Assembly (NCBI GenBank): GCA_020053615.1
Contig: JAGVMW010000145.1
Coordinates: 1-5,413 of the forward strand
Reading direction: 5' to 3'
DNA length: 5,413 bases
Origin: an archaeon
GTDB taxonomy: Archaea > Nanobdellota > Nanobdellia > Woesearchaeales > GW2011-AR9
This document shows, one piece after another, positions 5,383-5,413 of this stretch (positions are counted from its first letter, which is position 1; each line of letters opens with the position of its first letter). The translations under genes and the position numbers were made by a program. Below the pieces are notes generated by a model that saw only the letters and a list, made by a program, of their open reading frames with translations, ran no database searches and was not told the DNA's origin.

Positions 5383-5413
5383 ATGATTCAATGTATATTT
5401 TGCAAGTCTTCAG
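5383..5413 (+). CDS. Start of a protein with an N-terminal CxxC motif (partial, runs off the window)
   Basis: Only ten codons are visible, reading MIQCIFCKSS. TATA box, Shine-Dalgarno and start codon are all properly placed, so a gene start is likely. The CxxC followed by Lys-Ser-Ser looks like the first half of a zinc ribbon. Such ribbons open several transposases (for example IS1-like first domains) and many archaeal regulators. The product cannot be named from this fragment. Confidence 0.5.
   Translation, partial: MIQCIFCKSS

Noticed and set aside
4189..5413. Integrase att site bounding an integrated element
   Set aside because: No tRNA gene and no paired att-length direct repeat in the window; the 14-bp repeats are too close together to be element ends.

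Overview
The window most likely comes from a low-GC archaeon. A DPANN lineage such as Woesearchaeota is a guess from gene style, not something the sequence proves. The main evidence is a full-length Hef protein, an archaeal fusion of an SF2 helicase with an XPF/ERCC4 nuclease and a tandem HhH tail. In addition, three genes have an AT-rich TATA-like box centred 26-28 bases before the ATG with no ribosome binding site between, the pattern of leaderless archaeal transcripts.

Layout. Bases 1-176 form an elaborate inverted-repeat element: a long helix closed at its tip by three hairpins around a four-way junction, either a structured RNA or a small palindromic mobile element. A TATA box (191-198), a 15-bp palindrome (201-215) and a 91-aa ribbon-helix-helix protein (223-498, +) follow. 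The rest of the coding sequence is on the minus strand, read from right to left: a tyrosine recombinase (5022-4189), an ORF6N/PLD-like protein (4169-3360), a 44-aa protein with a strong Shine-Dalgarno (3332-3198), hef (3140-900) and a PIN-domain ribonuclease (903-490). The last two are coupled by an ATGA stop/start overlap. The PIN gene then meets the RHH gene tail to tail with a 9-bp overlap.

Bases 5023-5382 hold no convincing gene. They contain the recombinase promoter, a 14-bp direct repeat and two hairpins. At the right edge a new plus-strand gene begins (5383), with its own TATA box and Shine-Dalgarno; its first residues contain a CxxC pair.

How it may work together (inference). The RHH and PIN proteins have the features of an antitoxin and a toxin, but they are convergent, and the PIN gene is tied to a DNA-repair nuclease instead. 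The recombinase and ORF6N genes suggest an integrated-element or phage-related history. Both look altered: the recombinase has His at the second catalytic Arg position, and the ORF6N domain appears to have lost its middle and gained an unrelated tail. The strongest candidate for something undescribed is the structured element at 1-176.
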